From Longimicrobiales bacterium (GTDB lineage Bacteria > Gemmatimonadota > Gemmatimonadetes > Longimicrobiales > Gaopeijiaceae): a stretch of 64,000 nucleotides of DNA. This document shows, one piece after another, positions 26,628 through 35,002 of this stretch. The position numbers and the translations under genes are program-made. The stretch is from assembly GCA_951828585.1 (NCBI GenBank), contig OX639991.1, forward strand, positions 1,458,576 through 1,522,575, written 5' to 3'. The first letter of the stretch is position 1, and each line of letters opens with the position of its first letter. The notes beneath the pieces were generated by a model. That model was given only the letters and a program-made list of their open reading frames with translations, was not told where the DNA came from and did no database searches.

Positions 26628-27143
26628 CTACCCCGCGGGTGACACCTCCACCGTGTACACCTTGCGCCCCTCCCCGTTGTGATCCTCGCGCCGAATCGCC
26701 CCGCCGTCGCTGTACCAAAGCGTGATCTCCGCGGTCCCCGGCTCCTCGAAGACCCTCGTTGTCCTGTGTTCGACGAACTCGGGATCGGTCGAGCAACCGC
26801 CAACAATAAAGGTATCGGTCGGGATTAACGTAGCCGACCGACCGTCGACCCCTCCTGCGGTCCACGAATACTCATAGCAGCCGCTGCCCCCTGTCCAAAC
26901 CGCTATCTCCAGGGGGACCCCGACGGTTGCCGTCTCGGGGATCTGCGGCAACGGCCATGCAAGATCATCGAAGTCGATCTTTCCGATCACAATGCCGCGC
27001 GACCACTCCTCCTCTTCGCAGGCGAGGAGGCCCGCAGCGCCGATCGCGACCGCCAGCATCGCCAGGTGGCGACGGAGTGGGCGCGTGCGCTTTGGGGGGG
27101 CACGGGTGGGACGAATGCGTGGGGTGGAGGGAAGGTTGTCCAT
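26628..27143 (-). CDS. Hypothetical lipoprotein
   Basis: A 171-residue predicted lipoprotein from the ATG at 27143 (AAAGAGAG upstream). A basic N-terminus (RPLRRHLAML) is followed by a hydrophobic stretch ending AAGLLAC. The mature part is beta-rich and looks like a single Ig/PKD-like module (YEYSWTAGGVDGRS, then EPGTAEITLWYSDGG), as found in extracellular binding proteins. There are no catalytic motifs. It converges on the DUF4143 gene. The 260 bases upstream show nothing I can name. Confidence 0.7.
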   Translation of the reverse strand: MDNLPSTPRIRPTRAPPKRTRPLRRHLAMLAVAIGAAGLLACEEEEWSRGIVIGKIDFDDLAWPLPQIPETATVGVPLEIAVWTGGSGCYEYSWTAGGVDGRSATLIPTDTFIVGGCSTDPEFVEHRTTRVFEEPGTAEITLWYSDGGAIRREDHNGEGRKVYTVEVSPAG

Positions 27144-27404
27144 GGGGCTTCTCTCTTTCCGGTTCAGTCTTTGGCCTGAACCATGGGGGGTATGTAGAAA
27201 TACCCTGACGACGGGGCGGCGTTCCACGAAATGGCGGTGGCGCATCGGTGGGTGGACGATGGGGTGCAATTGTGATGGGCTGGGGGGAAGAGCTCGACCG
27301 GGTCACGCTGCGGACCTCCAACGCCACCAGCGAAGTGACGGGCGCCGTTGAGCCTGCGGGAGAGGGTTGGGGAGGCGGGCGCTTCGGGCGGGCGCCGACG
27401 GACA

Positions 27405-28673
27405 TCACGGACCAAGCACGCCCACTGGGATCACCGCCACGCCGTCCGGGCGCTGGTATCCGTAGCCGGTGGAGGTCACCACGGCGAGAGCTGCCGGGTC
27501 GCCGCAGCGGGCCGTATCGACCCGCTCGGCGAAGGTGAGGAGCGTTCTCGCGGCGTCTTCAATCCGGCCTACTCCCAGCTTGATCTCGAACGCGGCCCAT
27601 CGCCCGGGGCCGGCGTCGACGACGGCATCGACCTCCAGGCCCGTGTTGTCACGGTAGTGATACACCCTGGCGCGCATCGCCTGTGCGTAGACTCGCAGAT
27701 CCCGTACGACCATGGACTCGAACAGGAGGCCTAACCACAACACGTCCCTGAGCAGGTGCTCCGGCCCCGCTCCAAGTGCCGCGGCCGCAAGCGAGGGATC
27801 CACGAAGTGACGCTTCCGCGAAGTCCGGAGCCGGGAGCGCGAGCGCAGGTGGGGTGCCCATGCGGGCTGCTGTTCGACGACCATGAGCTGTTCGAGCGCG
27901 GCCAGGTAGGAGCGCGCGGTCTGTTCGTTGAACGCCGCGTCGGAGCCTTGGGCGTCGCGTGCCATCGTCGCCGCGGTGGCTGCCGTTGCCGTGTTGCGCG
28001 CAAGCGATTGCAGAAACCGCGCGACCCTCTCCGGATCCCGGTTGACTCCCCCTGCGCGACTGATGTCGACCCGGCAGATTTCGGCCAGGTAGTCCTCGTT
28101 CGCGATCATCGCCGCCTCACTCGAACTTCGGCGAAGGTGGCCCGGCCATCCCCCCACGCAGAGCAGTTCGGCCAGAGCCTCCAGCGCCAGCTCGCTCGAG
28201 GTGCTGTGCGGGGGACTGCCGTCCATCAGCCGCTTGAGCGATACGTGGCCGGTGGAGTGTCCCAGTTCGAATAGGGACATCGGACGAAGGCGGAGCCGGC
28301 TCATTCGGCCAGCGCCGGTGTGCCGCGTTACGTCGTCCGCGGGGACCGCCGAGCCGGTAAGGATGAAGTGCCCCAACCCCGGCCGGTCGTCCACGGCCCG
28401 CCGGACATAGTTCCATATCGCCGGTTCCGCCTGCCATTCGTCGACCAGCCGCGGGGACGCTCCCGCAAGCAGCAGTGCGGGGTCGACGGCCATGGTCTCG
28501 CCGACACGGGGGTCGGCGTCCATGAGCACCTCGCTCGCCGCCGCCTGTCGCGCGGTCGTGGTCTTCCCGCACACCCTCGGCCCCTCGATGACGACGGCAC
28601 CGGAGGAAGCGAGCCGCCAAGCCAACTCCTGGTCGGCGATTCGGGGCCGGTAGGCCTGGTGTTTCGGATCCAT
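27405..28673 (-). CDS. AAA/DUF4143 family ATPase
   Basis: A 422-residue protein from the ATG at 28673 (MDPKHQAYRPRIADQ). P-loop GPRVCGKTT (31-39), RLVDEWQAEPAIWNYV, FILTGSAVP, LRLRPMSLFELG and C-terminal YRDNTGLEVDAVVD with FEIKLG give the AAA_14/DUF4143 order. It is divergent from the AAA ATPase at 28837, and the 163 bases between them contain the ATTGCAAT repeats. Function is unknown. Confidence 0.88.
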   Translation of the reverse strand: MDPKHQAYRPRIADQELAWRLASSGAVVIEGPRVCGKTTTARQAAASEVLMDADPRVGETMAVDPALLLAGASPRLVDEWQAEPAIWNYVRRAVDDRPGLGHFILTGSAVPADDVTRHTGAGRMSRLRLRPMSLFELGHSTGHVSLKRLMDGSPPHSTSSELALEALAELLCVGGWPGHLRRSSSEAAMIANEDYLAEICRVDISRAGGVNRDPERVARFLQSLARNTATAATAATMARDAQGSDAAFNEQTARSYLAALEQLMVVEQQPAWAPHLRSRSRLRTSRKRHFVDPSLAAAALGAGPEHLLRDVLWLGLLFESMVVRDLRVYAQAMRARVYHYRDNTGLEVDAVVDAGPGRWAAFEIKLGVGRIEDAARTLLTFAERVDTARCGDPAALAVVTSTGYGYQRPDGVAVIPVGVLGP

Positions 28674-28700
28674 GGTGTCGAAGATGCGATGCTGATACCG

Positions 28701-28770
28701 GAATTGCAATGGTGACAGTAGTGGAAAGGCAATTGTCGTGGCGGTGAAATTGCAACCGGGAAATTGGATT
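28701..28770. promoter_or_regulatory. 23-bp-spaced ATTGCAAT repeats in a divergent intergenic region
   Basis: GCAAT or GCAAC cores occur at 28706-28710, 28729-28733 and 28752-28756, each 23 bases apart, in units starting G(G)AA. The first unit is nearly the same 23 bases as that at 31320 upstream of the Fic gene. The array lies just upstream of the minus-strand ATPase start and could regulate both divergent genes. Confidence 0.6.
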
Positions 28771-28836
28771 TATAACGAGTTTAGCGGTATTATCTCTTGG
28801 CAATAAACCTGCTAACCTCCCTATAATCGAAAACCC

Positions 28837-30027
28837 ATGGATCCGATTCGCAACCCCTATTCGCCCGGAGCCGGCATGCCTCCCCCTGAATTGGCAGGGC
28901 GTGAAGACCTGCTGGACAGGCTTCGGATAACGCTCGAGAGAGTACGGACACGCCGTCCCGCCAAGAGCATCCTCGTGGTTGGACTTCGAGGCGTCGGCAA
29001 GACGGTCCTGCTCCTCAAGTCGAGCGATTACGCGGAATCGAGGGGAATGCTGGTCACCCGTGTCGAGGCGCCCGAGTCACGTTCGCTCCCCGCGCTCCTG
29101 ACCCCCGGGCTGCGCTCGGCCATGATCAAGCTGGCGAGACTGTCGCGTGCACGTGAACTTGCGAGGCGGGCGCTCCGGGGTCTTGCAGGGTTCGCCGGCG
29201 CCCTCAAGGTGAAGTACCACGATATCGACCTCGGGCTCGACCTTGATCCCGAGCCTGGACTGGCGGACAACGGCGACCTCGAACTCGACCTGCAGGCCCT
29301 CCTTGAAGCTGTAGGCGAAGCTTGTCTGAGCGCGGACACGGGGTTGGCGATGTTCATCGATGAACTCCAATACGTCACCGAGAACGAGTTGGCGGCACTG
29401 ATCGTCGCGCTCCACCGCACGGCGCAGCGCAGGCTTCCCGTAGCGCTGGTGGGTGCGGGTCTCCCACAACTGCGCGGACGAATGGGGCATGCGAAGTCCT
29501 ATGCCGAGCGGCTGTTCGACTATCCGGAGGTCGGCCCGCTGTCGCCAATGGCCGCCGCGCTCGCGATCACCAAGCCCGCCGGGGAACTGGGAGTGGAGTT
29601 CCGGAAGGATGCCGTCGAAATGATCCTCAGTGAGGCCGAGGGGTATCCCTACTTTCTCCAGGAGTGGGGCAAGCATGTCTGGGACGCCGCAGCGCGATCG
29701 CCGATTACGGAGCAGGATGTGCGGTCGGCATCCGCCTCGGCCCTCGCCACACTCGACGAAGGCTTCTTTATGGTGCGGTTCGATCGTCTTACCCAGACCG
29801 AACGGCGGTATCTCCGGGCAATGGCCGAGCTGGGCGCCGGCCCCCATCGCTCCGGCGAAATCGCCGGCCAACTCGATCGCAGAGTGACCTCGCTCGCTCC
29901 GGTTCGCGCCAAACTGATCGCGAAGGGAATGGTCTGGAGCCCGGCCCACGGCGACACCGCTTTCACCGTTCCCCATTTCGATGGATTCATGCGTCGAATC
30001 ATGCCCGGCGATCGCTGGCGGAAGTGA
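28837..30027 (+). CDS. AAA ATPase with ORC/STAND-like P-loop
   Basis: A 396-residue ATP-binding protein: ELAGREDLLDRLR at the start, P-loop GLRGVGKT (49-56), Walker B GLAMFIDELQYV, LPVALVGAGLPQL as sensor, and a C-terminal winged-helix-like part (LTQTERRYLRAMAELG, VTSLAPVRAKLIAKGMV). This is the pattern of stand-alone AAA_16/ORC-like ATPases often mobile in bacteria. There is no DUF4143-type nuclease end. The role is unknown; proximity to Fic and TA genes suggests an accessory module. Confidence 0.85.
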   Translation: MDPIRNPYSPGAGMPPPELAGREDLLDRLRITLERVRTRRPAKSILVVGLRGVGKTVLLLKSSDYAESRGMLVTRVEAPESRSLPALLTPGLRSAMIKLARLSRARELARRALRGLAGFAGALKVKYHDIDLGLDLDPEPGLADNGDLELDLQALLEAVGEACLSADTGLAMFIDELQYVTENELAALIVALHRTAQRRLPVALVGAGLPQLRGRMGHAKSYAERLFDYPEVGPLSPMAAALAITKPAGELGVEFRKDAVEMILSEAEGYPYFLQEWGKHVWDAAARSPITEQDVRSASASALATLDEGFFMVRFDRLTQTERRYLRAMAELGAGPHRSGEIAGQLDRRVTSLAPVRAKLIAKGMVWSPAHGDTAFTVPHFDGFMRRIMPGDRWRK

Positions 30028-30030
30028 GTG

Positions 30031-31200
30031 CTACCCAGGCGGACCCTCCGTCCCCTCCCGCAGCACCGCCAGATACCGCTCATACGTAAACACCCTCCCC
30101 CGCTGCCGTCCCGTGACCTCGCGCACGATGCCGAGACTCTCGAGGAGCCGGAGCGCGGCGCCGACGGTTGGCGCGGAGAGGCCCGTACGCGACGCGAGGC
30201 GCCCGATGTTCCCGACCGGCCGCTCGACGAGCGCGTGGTGCACCTTCAGCGCGGACCCCGCACGCCGTCCCTGACGGCCGATTCGCGAGCGGTCGTCACC
30301 GATCGTTTCGCTGGCGGTCCGGGCCGTCACGCCCGCGTCTTCGGCCACTTCCCGCACACCTTCCAGGAAGAACCGCAGCCAGGCCTCCCAGTCTCCGGTG
30401 CGCCGGGTGTCGTTCAGGAGCCGGTAGTAGGTGCTCCGATTGTGTTTGAAGTACAGGCTGAGGTACAGAAGCGGTTCCCGGAGGAGCCCGGCGTCGCACA
30501 GCATGAGGGTGATCAGGAGGCGTCCCAGGCGACCGTTGCCGTCAAGGAACGGGTGAATGGTCTCGAACTGGACGTGGGCCAGGCCGGCCTTAACGAGAAC
30601 GGGAAGCCCGTCGTCCGGGTCGTGGATGAACCGCTCCAGGTCGGCCATGCACTGCTGGACATGGCTGGGCGGCGGGGGAACGAAGACCGCGTTGCCGAGA
30701 CGCGAGCCGCCGATCCAGTTCTGGGATCGCCGGAATTCGCCGGGCATCCTGGCGGACCCGCGTTCGCTCGCGAGTAAGAGGGCGTGCATCTCGCGCAGGA
30801 GGCGGTTGGAGAAAGAAAAGCCGGCTCGCAGGCGGTCGAGGCCGTGGTTCAGTGCGGTGACGAGGTTCGAGGTTTCGAGGGTGTCGGTGGGGTTGGTGGT
30901 GGCGGGGCGTCCTGCTTCGTGGAGCATGAGGTCGGTCAGCGAGGACTGGATGCCTTCGATCCGGGAGGAGAGGATGGCCTCTTTGCGGATGTGGCCGTAG
31001 GCGATGAGGGCGGGGTCGGGGAGGAGGGTGGTGACGGCGTCGAGGCGGCCGAGAGCGGTGGCGGCCTGTTCGAGGAGGTGGCCGAGGGTTTCGCGGGGGG
31101 TGATTTGGGGGGTGGGGGGGAGGGGGTGGGGGATGAAGGCGCGGACGGGGTCGCCGGGGGTGGGGGTGGTTTGGTAGGTGCCGGTGGGGTTGCGGTGCAT
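30031..31200 (-). CDS. Fic family protein (probable AMP transferase)
   Basis: A 389-residue Fic protein. The catalytic motif HPFLDGNGRLGR is at 216-227 and the inhibitory helix motif SSRIEG at 78-83, so it belongs to the class autoinhibited by an N-terminal helix. A C-terminal winged helix (NIGRLASRTGLSAPTVGAALR) suggests DNA binding and self-regulation. Fic enzymes usually transfer AMP to target proteins. Residues about 8-36 are proline-rich and encoded by C tracts. It converges within 4 bases of the ATPase at 28837. Two ATTGCAAT units lie about 120 bases upstream of its start. Confidence 0.94.
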   Translation of the reverse strand: MHRNPTGTYQTTPTPGDPVRAFIPHPLPPTPQITPRETLGHLLEQAATALGRLDAVTTLLPDPALIAYGHIRKEAILSSRIEGIQSSLTDLMLHEAGRPATTNPTDTLETSNLVTALNHGLDRLRAGFSFSNRLLREMHALLLASERGSARMPGEFRRSQNWIGGSRLGNAVFVPPPPSHVQQCMADLERFIHDPDDGLPVLVKAGLAHVQFETIHPFLDGNGRLGRLLITLMLCDAGLLREPLLYLSLYFKHNRSTYYRLLNDTRRTGDWEAWLRFFLEGVREVAEDAGVTARTASETIGDDRSRIGRQGRRAGSALKVHHALVERPVGNIGRLASRTGLSAPTVGAALRLLESLGIVREVTGRQRGRVFTYERYLAVLREGTEGPPG

Positions 31201-31235
31201 GGGGGGTGGGGTTCGTGGGACAGGGGGATTCTGGT
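31080..31235. repeat. G-tract region over the Fic gene 5' end
   Basis: The plus strand (template for Fic) is a dense series of runs of three to seven G over the Fic start and first ~35 codons, the mirror of the stretch in mutY. It encodes a Pro/Thr/His-rich N-terminus. It is G-quadruplex-prone by pattern. Confidence 0.7.
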
Positions 31236-31319
31236 TGTGGTCTGTCGGCGACAGGGGCTTGGTGTAGGTGAGGTTGATGGCACTCGGTTAGAGGGAGATG
31301 TGGCCTGATGCCAATCACG

Positions 31320-31365
31320 GAATTGCAATGGCGCCAGTAGTGGAATTGCAATCGTCGCGGCCCGA
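31320..31365. promoter_or_regulatory. 23-bp-spaced ATTGCAAT repeats upstream of Fic gene
   Basis: ATTGCAAT occurs at 31322-31329 and 31345-31352, exactly 23 bases apart, both in the context GGAATTGCAAT. The segment GGAATTGCAATGG-N5-AGTAGT is shared with 28700-28722 except for two or so bases. This suggests one regulator serving the Fic gene and the ATPase gene pair. Confidence 0.6.
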
Positions 31366-31379
31366 GCAGGGGGGGTGGC

Positions 31380-31988
31380 TCAGGCCCTCTCGTAGAGGAT
31401 CGCGTCTTCGATCTGGGCGATCTCCAGCCCGTAGTCCCACGCCAGGGCTTCGACGGTTTCACCGGCATCGATCCGCTGCGCCAAAGCGCCGGTGGCAACT
31501 CCGGATCCCGCTACGGTGGGCCGGCCGAAGGAGATATGGGGATCGATCACAATCGGCCTGTCCGTGGACCGTTCGGCGCGGAACGGGTAGAGGCGGGACG
31601 GAAGGGCGTCAACATCACGGTCGACTCTCTCCAGGTGTGCCGCGAGGAGCTTTCGCATTGCCATTTGGCTGGAACGCGAGAGTGTGATCAGTGAGCCGAG
31701 GTGTTCGAGAACGAGGTCCTGGCCCGAGGTGCGGAGTTCATCCCGCAGGAGCAGGCGCTCGATTCCCAGAGCTTCTTCGGCGTAGGTGAGGGCGTCGCGA
31801 ACCGCCGTCATCCTGACTCCGCGGATGGTCTGGAGGGCGCGAAGAACGTGGGCCTCGATCAGGTTGTTGAAGGAGACCCTGTTCCTGCTTCCGGAAGGGG
31901 CGCGGATCAGTGGTTTGGAGACCGCACGCTCCAAATCCTTTCGATGCGTGCGACCGACGACCCAATAGCGGAGCGTTGCCTGAGGCAC
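31380..31988 (-). CDS. DUF433 domain antitoxin-like protein, start unclear
   Basis: Residues about 140-202 are a DUF433 domain (IVIDPHISFGRPTVAGSGV, then RIDAGETVEALAWDYGL), as in VapB45-type antitoxins. The N-terminal part is the associated DNA-binding region (SFNNLIEAHVLRALQTIRG). The annotated GTG at 31988 is inside the conserved part. The same frame continues upstream with family-like sequence (YSFPEASRYLGVPQATLRYW) to about 32060 without ATG, GTG or TTG, so the true start is non-standard or was lost. No PIN-domain toxin lies next to it. Confidence 0.78.
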   Translation of the reverse strand: MPQATLRYWVVGRTHRKDLERAVSKPLIRAPSGSRNRVSFNNLIEAHVLRALQTIRGVRMTAVRDALTYAEEALGIERLLLRDELRTSGQDLVLEHLGSLITLSRSSQMAMRKLLAAHLERVDRDVDALPSRLYPFRAERSTDRPIVIDPHISFGRPTVAGSGVATGALAQRIDAGETVEALAWDYGLEIAQIEDAILYERA

Positions 31989-32447
31989 TCCGAGGTAACG
32001 GGAGGCCTCGGGGAAAGAGTAGGCCGGAGCATCTCTGATGTTGTAGGATGTGGTCGGCCTGCGATTCTTCGGCGTCTGGGGTTGGCGGTGCTGAGTGAGG
32101 GAGGGTCTCCGGGATCGTGGGGTTACTCTCTACGGCGCGGGGAGAGAAGCCCGCTCACCGGGCAGGTGAACAGAACTTACACTGCGTCGGCCAGGATACC
32201 ACCGTGAGGGCGCATGTCAGCTCCTACACCCGAGGTGGCGGCCCAAGCACGGTCGCGCGGTCCCGGGGTGCTATGGGCGCGTGAGTTCCGATGCCGACGT
32301 GAGCGATGATTGCCAAGCCAAGATAGTTGACGGGTGCCCTCGCCGTCACGACACTGGCGGGCTTCCGACGGTCGTGACACCTTGGGTAAGCCGAACACGC
32401 CCACCGAATCGCTCGGCCGCGGCGGCGGAGCCCAAGACCAACGGAAG
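31989..32447. other. Intergenic region with inverted repeat before AAA/TOPRIM module
   Basis: Apart from the unstarted upstream part of the DUF433 frame (to about 32060) I see no gene. GTCACGAC (32345-32352) and GTCGTGAC (32371-32378) form a perfect 8-base inverted repeat with an 18-base gap, about 70 bases before the ATPase start; it is a candidate operator for the defence-like pair. Confidence 0.5.
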
Positions 32448-33527
32448 ATGATCCGGACGCTCAGCCTAGAGAACTACCGAGGCTTCGAGGAATACCAGCT
32501 TCGTGAACTCAGTGCGGTGAACCTGCTGGTGGGCCCCAACAACTGCGGAAAAACCTCAGTTCTCGAAGCCGTCCAGCTTCTCGTGTCGCGGGGTGACCCT
32601 CGTGTATTGTTTGAGTCAGCCCGGCGGCGGTTGGAATCGTCCATCAGGGAGGATCGCCGGAGGGGTCCTGCATACCCCCTGCACCACCACTTCCACGGCC
32701 ATACGCTGGAACCGGGGGTTCACCTTGGCGTCTCCTCCAGCGACGGGTTCGGTCGGGTTCGGATTCACATCGTAGAAGGCGAGCCTGGGGAGCCTGAGGA
32801 TCTCTTCGAGGTCCTTTCGGGAACTGTTCGACCGCTGGCACTTCTGATCCGGGCTGGTAACGACAAGGACGGCACTGAATTCCCACTCGCGGAGGATGGT
32901 TCCGTCGATTGGCGTTCCCCGGCAATGCGACGTGCGGCGGCCGAGCGTCCAAAATGGCCGCCACTTCAGTTCGTGACCGCCGACTCCCTGCATGCTCGAG
33001 AGATGGCTGGTACGTGGAACTATGTCATCCATCACGGTCGGGAATCCGAAGTGGTCGAGGCGATGAGGATCCTTCAGGAGGACCTGCAATCGATCCAGTT
33101 CCTGGCCGGCGAACCAACCGTAGGCGGTTCGGATGGGATCCTGTTGGGTTTCCAGCCAGGCACTCCCCGTGTGCCAATAGGGAGCCACGGCGACGGGATG
33201 CGTCGGCTCCTCGCGCTTTCCCTTTCGTTGGTGCGCGCAGCCGAAGGATTCCTACTGGTCGACGAGATCGACACTGGCCTTCACTGGACGGTCATGGAGG
33301 AAATGTGGAATCTCGTGGTTGACGCGGCGGTGAAATCATCCATTCAGGTCTTTGCGACCACCCACAGCCTGGACTCCATCATCGGGCTAGCGGCCCTCCT
33401 GAAGAAGCGATCTGATCTGGCGGAAGCGGTATCTGTTCAGAAGATCGAACGACAACTGGATCGCAGCGTGAGCTTTAGTGCCGCGGACATAATCACTGCG
33501 GCCGATCTGAGCATCGAACTCCGCTGA
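32448..33527 (+). CDS. AAA_15/OLD-like ABC-type ATPase (candidate defence)
   Basis: A 359-residue ATPase starting MIRTLSLENYRGFEEYQL. Walker A GPNNCGKT is at 29-36, the ABC-like signature SHGDGMRRLLAL at 246-257, Walker B FLLVDEIDTG at 268-277 and the switch His in ATTHS at 303-307. This is the SMC/OLD-type arrangement of AAA_15 proteins in PARIS, AbiL and similar anti-phage systems. It overlaps the TOPRIM gene by one base (TGATG), so translation is coupled. I infer that it senses infection and controls the TOPRIM partner. Confidence 0.88.
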   Translation: MIRTLSLENYRGFEEYQLRELSAVNLLVGPNNCGKTSVLEAVQLLVSRGDPRVLFESARRRLESSIREDRRRGPAYPLHHHFHGHTLEPGVHLGVSSSDGFGRVRIHIVEGEPGEPEDLFEVLSGTVRPLALLIRAGNDKDGTEFPLAEDGSVDWRSPAMRRAAAERPKWPPLQFVTADSLHAREMAGTWNYVIHHGRESEVVEAMRILQEDLQSIQFLAGEPTVGGSDGILLGFQPGTPRVPIGSHGDGMRRLLALSLSLVRAAEGFLLVDEIDTGLHWTVMEEMWNLVVDAAVKSSIQVFATTHSLDSIIGLAALLKKRSDLAEAVSVQKIERQLDRSVSFSAADIITAADLSIELR

Positions 33528-34174
33528 TGGTTGGATCCGCAGGTCATGCCGGGATGCTTTTCATCGAGGGTACGGACGATGAGCATGCCATCCGTCACCT
33601 GCTGGTCCGGCGGAGATTCGACGTCGAAGCTCTCCCGGGATTCAAGGACTCGGGCGGCAAATCTGGGGTGCTTCGGGCCATTCGTGTCGCCGTGGGCGCT
33701 GGAACCGGAAAGTCGCTCGGTTTCGTCTTGGACGCCAACGACGAACCCAAGAGCACTTGGGACTCGGTAACGTCGCGGCTAAGAGGCGTCGGCGTTGAAA
33801 CCCCGGACGAGATCCCGGCGGGTGGCTTTGCGGGAGAATCCAAGGTGTACGGGACTCGCGTAGGGGTGTGGCTCATGCCGGACAATCGCCAAACTGGAGC
33901 ATTGGAAGATTTCTTGCGGGAACTCATCAACGAGGGCGATCCGCTGCTCCCCCATGCTCAAAGCTCGGCACGCAAAGCGAAGGAACTCGGAGCACGCTAC
34001 TCGGAGTCACACGCCAGGAAAGCAGTCCTCCATACTTGGCTGGCTTGGCAGGAAGAGCCCGGGCGCCCGTACGGCGTGGCGATCAAGGCCCGCTATTTCG
34101 GAGCCAGCAGCCCTGCGGCGGATCAGTTCCTAGCCTGGTTCGAACGAGTGTTCGGGGTCACTCCAGTTTCGTGA
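33527..34174 (+). CDS. DUF3226/DUF4435-like TOPRIM protein (candidate effector)
   Basis: A 215-residue protein. LFIEGTDDEHAI (11-22, with Glu14) and FVLDANDEP (66-74, with Asp69 and Asp72) give the Glu ... D-x-x-D layout of TOPRIM nucleases, as in DUF3226 and DUF4435 proteins. TOPRIM proteins coded next to AAA_15 ATPases are the effectors of PARIS-like systems. Which of the two DUF families fits best cannot be settled by eye. A conserved-looking ALEDFLRELI segment (124-133) follows. The two-gene unit is compact, with clear ends. Confidence 0.8.
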   Translation: MVGSAGHAGMLFIEGTDDEHAIRHLLVRRRFDVEALPGFKDSGGKSGVLRAIRVAVGAGTGKSLGFVLDANDEPKSTWDSVTSRLRGVGVETPDEIPAGGFAGESKVYGTRVGVWLMPDNRQTGALEDFLRELINEGDPLLPHAQSSARKAKELGARYSESHARKAVLHTWLAWQEEPGRPYGVAIKARYFGASSPAADQFLAWFERVFGVTPVS

Positions 34175-34274
34175 CTGAGAATGAAACGATGGGTCCTCCA
34201 AGTTTCAGTTAGCCCAGCCCCTTTTTCCCGGTTTTCCGATCACCCGGGCTACCGATGAGGAGCAACTCACCCCC

Positions 34275-34817
34275 GTGACCGCATCCCGTCTTCTCGACCT
34301 CTTGACCGAACAGGGCGCCGCCCGCCCCCTCCCCTCCCGACCCGGCACCACACGAGCCGTCGCGGTCGGCCCAATCGAAGTAGCCGAATCCCAACGACCC
34401 AGCGACACCTTCATGCGCGCCCGCTGGAAGGAACGCGTGCGCGGCTCAGCCGTCCCCTACCTCCTGATCGCCGACGACCCCCAACACACCAACCGCATCC
34501 GCGTCCTGGGCCCCTCCCACGGCAAACGACCAATCCAATCGGTCAGCGCCGAGCTTCTGCCGGACTCCCTTCATCAAGTCGCGAAGCTCCCGGCCTTCGA
34601 TGCGATCCGCCGGATCGCCGACGACCTCGCCCGGATCGGTGGCGATGGCCTCACTGTCAATGGGCTACTGACCCGCCACACCCTCGAGTACCGCTTCAAG
34701 GGCGACCCTGCTCGATGGGAGTCGGCCAGCGAGGAGGTCCGATCGGTCAAACCGGCCGACTCCTGGCAACATGTCCTGCGCAAACGGAAGGCGTTGAACC
34801 GGCGCGCGAGATGGTGA
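34275..34817 (+). pseudogene. Truncated N-terminus of an RM-like protein
   Basis: A 180-residue frame from a GTG (GAGGAG upstream). It begins MTASRLLDLLTEQGAARPL; around residues 126-160 VNGLLTRHTLEYRF and SASEEVRSVKPADSW parallel the N-terminal domain of the Eco57I-like methylase gene at 56266 (LRNGGLFAMQELEQG, AEEARSVRPL). All later domains, including the methylase motifs, are missing and the frame stops soon after. I read it as the remnant of a second RM gene; homology to that family is suggested by pattern, not proven. Confidence 0.5.
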
Positions 34818-35002
34818 TCGAGTTCGCGCGTGACCGCGCGGGCCGCGTGCAGATGCGGCGTCAGCGCCTGCAGGAGACGGACGTGGTCCTCGCCCCGGGC
34901 CCGCCACACATCGTCCAGATGGTGCAGGAGTTCGGAGACCGGATCCGCCGTTGGTACAGTGGTCTGCGCCGGTGATCCGGGCTGGGCGAGTCCTTGACTC
35001 AC
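34574..35002 (-). CDS. Hypothetical protein, probably truncated at 3' end
   Basis: A GTG start overlaps the stop of the preceding gene (GTGA), indicating translational coupling. The first ~75 residues (VSELLHHLDDVWRARGEDHV, then HLHAARAVTRELDHHLARR) look like a real helical protein. From about residue 75 the frame runs antisense to the RM remnant on the plus strand and becomes composition-like (Arg/Ser/Cys-rich). The natural 3' part may have been replaced by recombination at about 34790. No family recognised. Confidence 0.45.
   Translation of the reverse strand: MSQGLAQPGSPAQTTVPTADPVSELLHHLDDVWRARGEDHVRLLQALTPHLHAARAVTRELDHHLARRFNAFRLRRTCCQESAGLTDRTSSLADSHRAGSPLKRYSRVWRVSSPLTVRPSPPIRARSSAIRRIASKAGSFAT

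Noticed and set aside
34193-34255. AGCCC/GGGCT hairpin after the TOPRIM gene as terminator
   Set aside because: Arms are only five to six bases with a loop of about 30; too weak.
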